Under the pieces are notes generated by a model. That model saw nothing but the letters and a program-made list of their open reading frames with translations, made no database searches and was not told the origin of the DNA. Below are positions 56,502 through 64,000 of a stretch of DNA of 64,000 bases, piece after piece. Source of the stretch: Cellulomonas sp. ES6 (lineage in GTDB: Bacteria > Actinomycetota > Actinomycetes > Actinomycetales > Cellulomonadaceae); assembly GCF_030053835.1 (NCBI RefSeq), contig NZ_CP125655.1, forward strand, positions 4,060,888-4,124,887, given 5' to 3'. The position numbers were made by a program, and so were the translations under genes. Numbering within the stretch: position 1 is the stretch's first letter; every line of letters starts with the position of its first letter.

Positions 56502-57767
56502 GTGACCCACCTCCTCGACGAGCTCGCCTGGCGCGGTCTCGTCGCCCAGACCACCGACCAGGACGCGCTGCGCGAGGCGCTCGACGCCGGCCCGGTGACG
56601 TTCTACGCCGGGTTCGACCCGACGGCGCCCTCGCTGCACCACGGCCACCTCGTGCAGCTCGTCCTCATGCGGCACCTGCAGCTCGCCGGCCACCACCCGC
56701 TGGCCCTCGTCGGCGGGGCCACCGGCCTCATCGGCGACCCCCGGATGTCGGGGGAGCGCGTCCTCAACACCAAGGACACGGTCGCCGAGTGGGTGCAGCG
56801 GCTCCAGGCGCAGATCTCCCGGTTCCTCGACTTCGAGGGGGACAACCCGGCGCGGATGGTGAACAACCTCGACTGGACCGGCGAGCTCACCGCCATCGAC
56901 TTCCTGCGGGAGGTCGGCAAGCACTACCGCCTGGGCACGATGCTCGCCAAGGACACGGTGGCCCGGCGGCTCGCCTCCGACGAGGGCATCTCGTTCACCG
57001 AGTTCAGCTACCAGATCCTGCAGGGCATGGACTACCTGGAGCTGCACCGCCGGCACGGCTGCACGCTGCAGACCGGCGGCAACGACCAGTGGGGCAACCT
57101 GCTGTCCGGCGTCGAGCTGATCCGCAAGTCCGAGCACGCGGCCGTGCACGCCCTGACCACCCCGCTCATCACGAAGGCGGACGGGACCAAGTTCGGCAAG
57201 TCGGAGGGCGGCGCCATCTGGCTCGACCCCGAGATGATGAGCCCGTACGCCTTCTACCAGTTCTGGCTCAACGCCGACGACGCCGAGGTGGTCGGCTACC
57301 TCAAGGTCTTCACGTTCCGCACGCGGGAGCAGATCGCGGAGCTCGAGGAGGCCGTGGCCGCGCGTCCGGCGGCACGTGAGGCCCAGCGGGCGCTCGCCTA
57401 CGACGTGACGTCCCTGGTGCACGGGACCGACGCCACCGACAAGGTGATCGCCGCGAGCCGCGCCCTGTTCGGCGGCGGCGACCTCGCCGGGCTCGACGAG
57501 CCGACCCTGCGCGCGGCCGTCGCCGAGCTGCCCTCGGCCGAGGTGCGGGTCGGCGACCCGCTGGTCGACGTGCTCGCCGCCACCGGGCTGGTGGCGTCCA
57601 AGGGCGCGGCACGCCGTGCGATCGCGGAGGGGGGCGCGTCGGTGAACAACCGGAAGATCACGGACGACACCGCCGTGGTCGCGACCGAGGACCTGCTGCA
57701 CGGGCAGTGGCTCGTGCTGCGTCGGGGCAAGCGGACGCTCGCGGTCGCGCGGGCGGGCTCCGCCTGA
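56502..57767 (+). CDS. tyrS: TyrS, tyrosyl-tRNA synthetase
   Basis: 421 residues, GTG with AAGGAG 5 nt upstream (56491-56496). Class I core: FYAGFDPTAPSLHHGHLVQL (HxGH motif), GGATGLIGDP, QGMDYLELHRRHGC, GGNDQWGN, and KFGKS at about 230-234. C-terminal S4 domain (VDVLAATGLVASKGAARRAIAEGGASVNNRKI) binds the tRNA. Last gene before the rRNA operon, followed by a terminator. Confidence 0.97.
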   Translation: MTHLLDELAWRGLVAQTTDQDALREALDAGPVTFYAGFDPTAPSLHHGHLVQLVLMRHLQLAGHHPLALVGGATGLIGDPRMSGERVLNTKDTVAEWVQRLQAQISRFLDFEGDNPARMVNNLDWTGELTAIDFLREVGKHYRLGTMLAKDTVARRLASDEGISFTEFSYQILQGMDYLELHRRHGCTLQTGGNDQWGNLLSGVELIRKSEHAAVHALTTPLITKADGTKFGKSEGGAIWLDPEMMSPYAFYQFWLNADDAEVVGYLKVFTFRTREQIAELEEAVAARPAAREAQRALAYDVTSLVHGTDATDKVIAASRALFGGGDLAGLDEPTLRAAVAELPSAEVRVGDPLVDVLAATGLVASKGAARRAIAEGGASVNNRKITDDTAVVATEDLLHGQWLVLRRGKRTLAVARAGSA

Positions 57768-57782
57768 CCGCGTCGCGACCCG

Positions 57783-57821
57783 GACGGGGGTGGTCGGTGC
57801 CCGGCGCCGACCACCCCCGTC
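57783..57821 (+). terminator. Intrinsic terminator after tyrS
   Basis: 15-bp stem (57783-57797 with 57807-57821), 9-nt loop, 15 nt after the stop. A second, weaker hairpin (57906-57913 with 57923-57930) follows in the gene-free stretch before the rRNA promoters. Confidence 0.85.
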
Positions 57822-58022
57822 GTCGTCCCGGGCGACCCGGCGGCGCCCGGATGACGGTCGAGGGGTTGCGGCGCCCGCCGGCCCGGGGCACCCTGGACGC
57901 AGAGTGACGGGCGTCGCACCGGCGCCCGTCGCGCCACAACAGGGGTCACCCCGGCCGGCCGCGCGCGAAACCGCAGGTCAGCGGGGGTGCGGGGAGCGCG
58001 CGGGGCCCGTGAGCCCGCCGGC

Positions 58023-58052
58023 TTGACGCTGGGCGAAACGTCCGCGTAATGT
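58023..58052 (+). promoter_or_regulatory. rRNA promoter P1
   Basis: TTGACG (58023-58028), 18-nt spacer, TAATGT (58047-58052): the best sigma-70-like promoter in the window, about 650 bp before 16S. Confidence 0.7.
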
Positions 58053-58210
58053 TCTCCGAGTCGCCCGGCAGGGAGGAACGGACACCGAGGATCTCCTCGG
58101 TGGCTGGTCCCACGGGTGGCCACCCCCTCAGCACGACCGACAGGCGCCCTGGCGTCCGGATGGTCGTGCCGGGACCGGAGCCGAGTGCCGGCCGAGTCGG
58201 AATTGACGCC

Positions 58211-58350
58211 GACAAAGCAGGACGGAAGCTCTGGTAGAGTGAAGGAAAGCCGAGCCAGGAAATGTCCCGGCAAAGCGGACCGGAAACTCTGGTAGAGTGG
58301 TGGAACGCCGAACCGGAAACGGAAAAGCGGGCCAGACGCTCTGATAGAGT
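58211..58350 (+). promoter_or_regulatory. Tandem rRNA promoters P2-P4
   Basis: Three repeated units carry CTCTGGTAGAGT or CTCTGATAGAGT. The -10 TAGAGT is at 58235-58240, 58293-58298 and 58345-58350 (58 and 52 bp apart). Exactly 18 nt before each lies GACAAA (58211), GGCAAA (58269) or GGAAAA (58321) as a -35-like element. A fourth, decayed copy (CTCTGGTCGATC) lies near 58397. Such stacking is usual for actinobacterial rRNA operons. Confidence 0.7.
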
Positions 58351-58460
58351 GGTGGAACGGGAAGCCGCGCAGGACGCGAGCGGAACGGACCAGAAGCTCT
58401 GGTCGATCGGAACTGAGCCTCCGGCCAGGAGCCCGCAAGGGTGAGTGGGGGATGCGCGTC

Positions 58461-58486
58461 TGTTCTTTGAGAACTCAACAGTGTGC
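58461..58486 (+). promoter_or_regulatory. 16S leader antitermination/processing element
   Basis: TTCTTTGAGAACTCAACAGT, repeated in modified form before 23S (60536-60560, GTTTGAGAACTGCACAGTG). It matches the conserved actinobacterial pre-rRNA leader element associated with box A antitermination and RNase III processing. Confidence 0.6.
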
Positions 58487-58705
58487 CTAGTAGTTGATGC
58501 CAAGATGGTTCATCGCTCGGGTTGGTCGCCTCGTTCGGGGTGGTTGGTTCGTGTGGTGGGTCTTGGCTTCACTGGGGAGCCGTGTCCGACCCCGTCGGAG
58601 CGGTTCCCGGTAAGCCGAATTGATAGATCCTCGCTCGCCAGCGGGTGGGGGTCGTTTCGTGTGTCGGTGGACTGCTGCTTTCGGGTGGTGGTTGCCAATG
58701 AGACA

Positions 58706-60232
<1,527 letters not shown>

Positions 60233-60535
60233 AGCATCTGACACGCCCTGCTTCGGTGGGGTTGTGCAGAGGCCATGCCCCGGCCGTACGCGTCGGGGGT
60301 GGTGCTCACGGGTGGAACATCAACTACGGCGGCCCGCTCGGGCCGGCATCGCGTCAGTACTCCTTCGGGATGGAACGCGCACCGCCGGGTCGGGTTGGTC
60401 GCCTGGGCACGCTGTTGGGTCCTGAGGGAACAGCCCGCGAGGGAGGTTGCTTCGTGACGGGCCCGGTCGGTCGGTCGAACCGCCAGCTGCTTCGTGCAGC
60501 GGGTAGGCGCCGGACGTAAGACCGGGGATCGTTCG

Positions 60536-60560
60536 TTGTTTGAGAACTGCACAGTGGACG
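60536..60560 (+). promoter_or_regulatory. 23S leader element in the spacer
   Basis: Second copy of the TTTGAGAACT-CACAGTG element. Bases 60544-60562 pair (18 Watson-Crick pairs and one G-U) with 63713-63731 beyond 23S, forming the pre-23S processing stalk. The rest of the 60229-60586 spacer has no tRNA gene. Confidence 0.65.
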
Positions 60561-60586
60561 CGAGCATCTTTAAAGTATGTCTTTGT

Positions 60587-63692
<3,106 letters not shown>

Positions 63693-63797
63693 CACCACTC
63701 ATACTTGTGCTACGCGTCCACTGTGCGGTTCCCGAACCACGAACACGCACCCACCCGGGTCTGCCGGTGGGGTGTCCCGTGTTGACAGTTCGACAGA

Positions 63798-63914
63798 GTT
63801 ACGGCGGTCATAGCGAAGGGGAAACGCCCGGTCCCATTCCGAACCCGGAAGCTAAGCCCTTCAGCGCCGATGGTACTGCACTCGCCAGGGTGTGGGAGAG
63901 TAGGACGCCGCCGG
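63798..63914 (+). rRNA. rrf: 5S ribosomal RNA
   Basis: About 117 nt beginning GTTACGGCGGTCATAGCG and ending GACGCCGCCGGAC. The 5' and 3' ends pair, and the conserved CCCATTCCGAACCCGGAAG loop is present. Confidence 0.96.
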
Positions 63915-63922
63915 ACATCATT

Positions 63923-63963
63923 CAGAAGAAGCCACCCCATCGCTGGGGTGGCTTCTTCTGTTT
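63923..63963 (+). terminator. rRNA operon terminator
   Basis: 17-bp perfect stem (63923-63939 with 63944-63960), UCGC-type tetraloop, followed by TTT; 8 nt after 5S. No gene is seen in the last 37 bases of the window. Confidence 0.92.
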
Positions 63964-64000
63964 CCCCACCCGACATGAACGCCCGCGTGAGGCGACGCGA

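Overview
The window is a high-GC, gene-dense chromosomal segment from an actinobacterium. The gene set (SepF, YggT, DivIVA/Wag31, PgeF, a GerW-type protein, many GTG starts) and the 16S rRNA point to the Cellulomonadaceae or a close relative. That placement is inference from general likeness; no database search was possible.

Layout. (1) 1-8615, plus strand: 3' end of the division/cell-wall (dcw) cluster. It holds ftsW (5' cut off), murG and murC read as one open frame, ftsQ, ftsZ, pgeF, sepF, a YggT gene and divIVA. (2) 8768-14716: a DksA/TraR zinc-finger gene between two strong hairpins, then lspA-rluD and dnaE. (3) 14717-15687: a non-coding stretch with two arrays of inverted decamers and a 33-bp direct repeat, holding a small S4-domain gene. 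(4) 15688-24958: histidine cluster hisD, HAD gene, (recQ on the other strand), hisC-hisB-unknown gene, hisH, hisA, SseB-like gene. (5) 25067-30867: mostly minus-strand accessory genes: GerW-like, lipoprotein trypsin-like protease plus coiled-coil membrane protein, a plus-strand MFS transporter, a DUF1844 gene, katA and a Fur-family regulator. (6) 31719-39175: translation block infC-rpmI-rplT, SpoU methyltransferase, thpR, pheS-pheT. (7) 39432-43619: one very large secreted nuclease/5'-nucleotidase. (8) 43729-46252, minus: DsbA-like gene, quinone oxidoreductase, alpha/beta hydrolase. (9) 46343-57767: complete arginine operon argC-J-B-D-F-R-G-H, running into a P-loop kinase, a 3-methyladenine glycosylase and tyrS. 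(10) 58023-63963: an rRNA operon with several tandem promoters, 16S, 23S and 5S, no tRNA in the spacer, and a strong terminator.

Genes in operons are tightly packed. GTGA or ATGA start/stop overlaps occur at murGC-ftsQ, hisC-hisB, hisB-unknown, hisA-sseB, argC-argJ, argJ-argB, argF-argR, argH-kinase and kinase-glycosylase. Conversely, at least 16 genes have a TANNNT-like hexamer 6-8 nt before an ATG/GTG, the geometry of leaderless transcripts. This was used to pick several starts (dnaE, argC, hisD, recQ).

Most of the window is ordinary housekeeping sequence. Points worth a second look are: the MurG-MurC fused frame; infC, which has only a non-canonical ATC start and an apparent one-base frameshift in its tail; the leaderless -10 series; the inverted-decamer arrays after dnaE and pheT; a RecQ with a C-terminal phosphoribosyltransferase-like domain; an ArgF whose carbamoyl-phosphate loop departs from STRTR; and an ARG-box pair overlapping the argC promoter. 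I did not find a clearly new multi-gene system.
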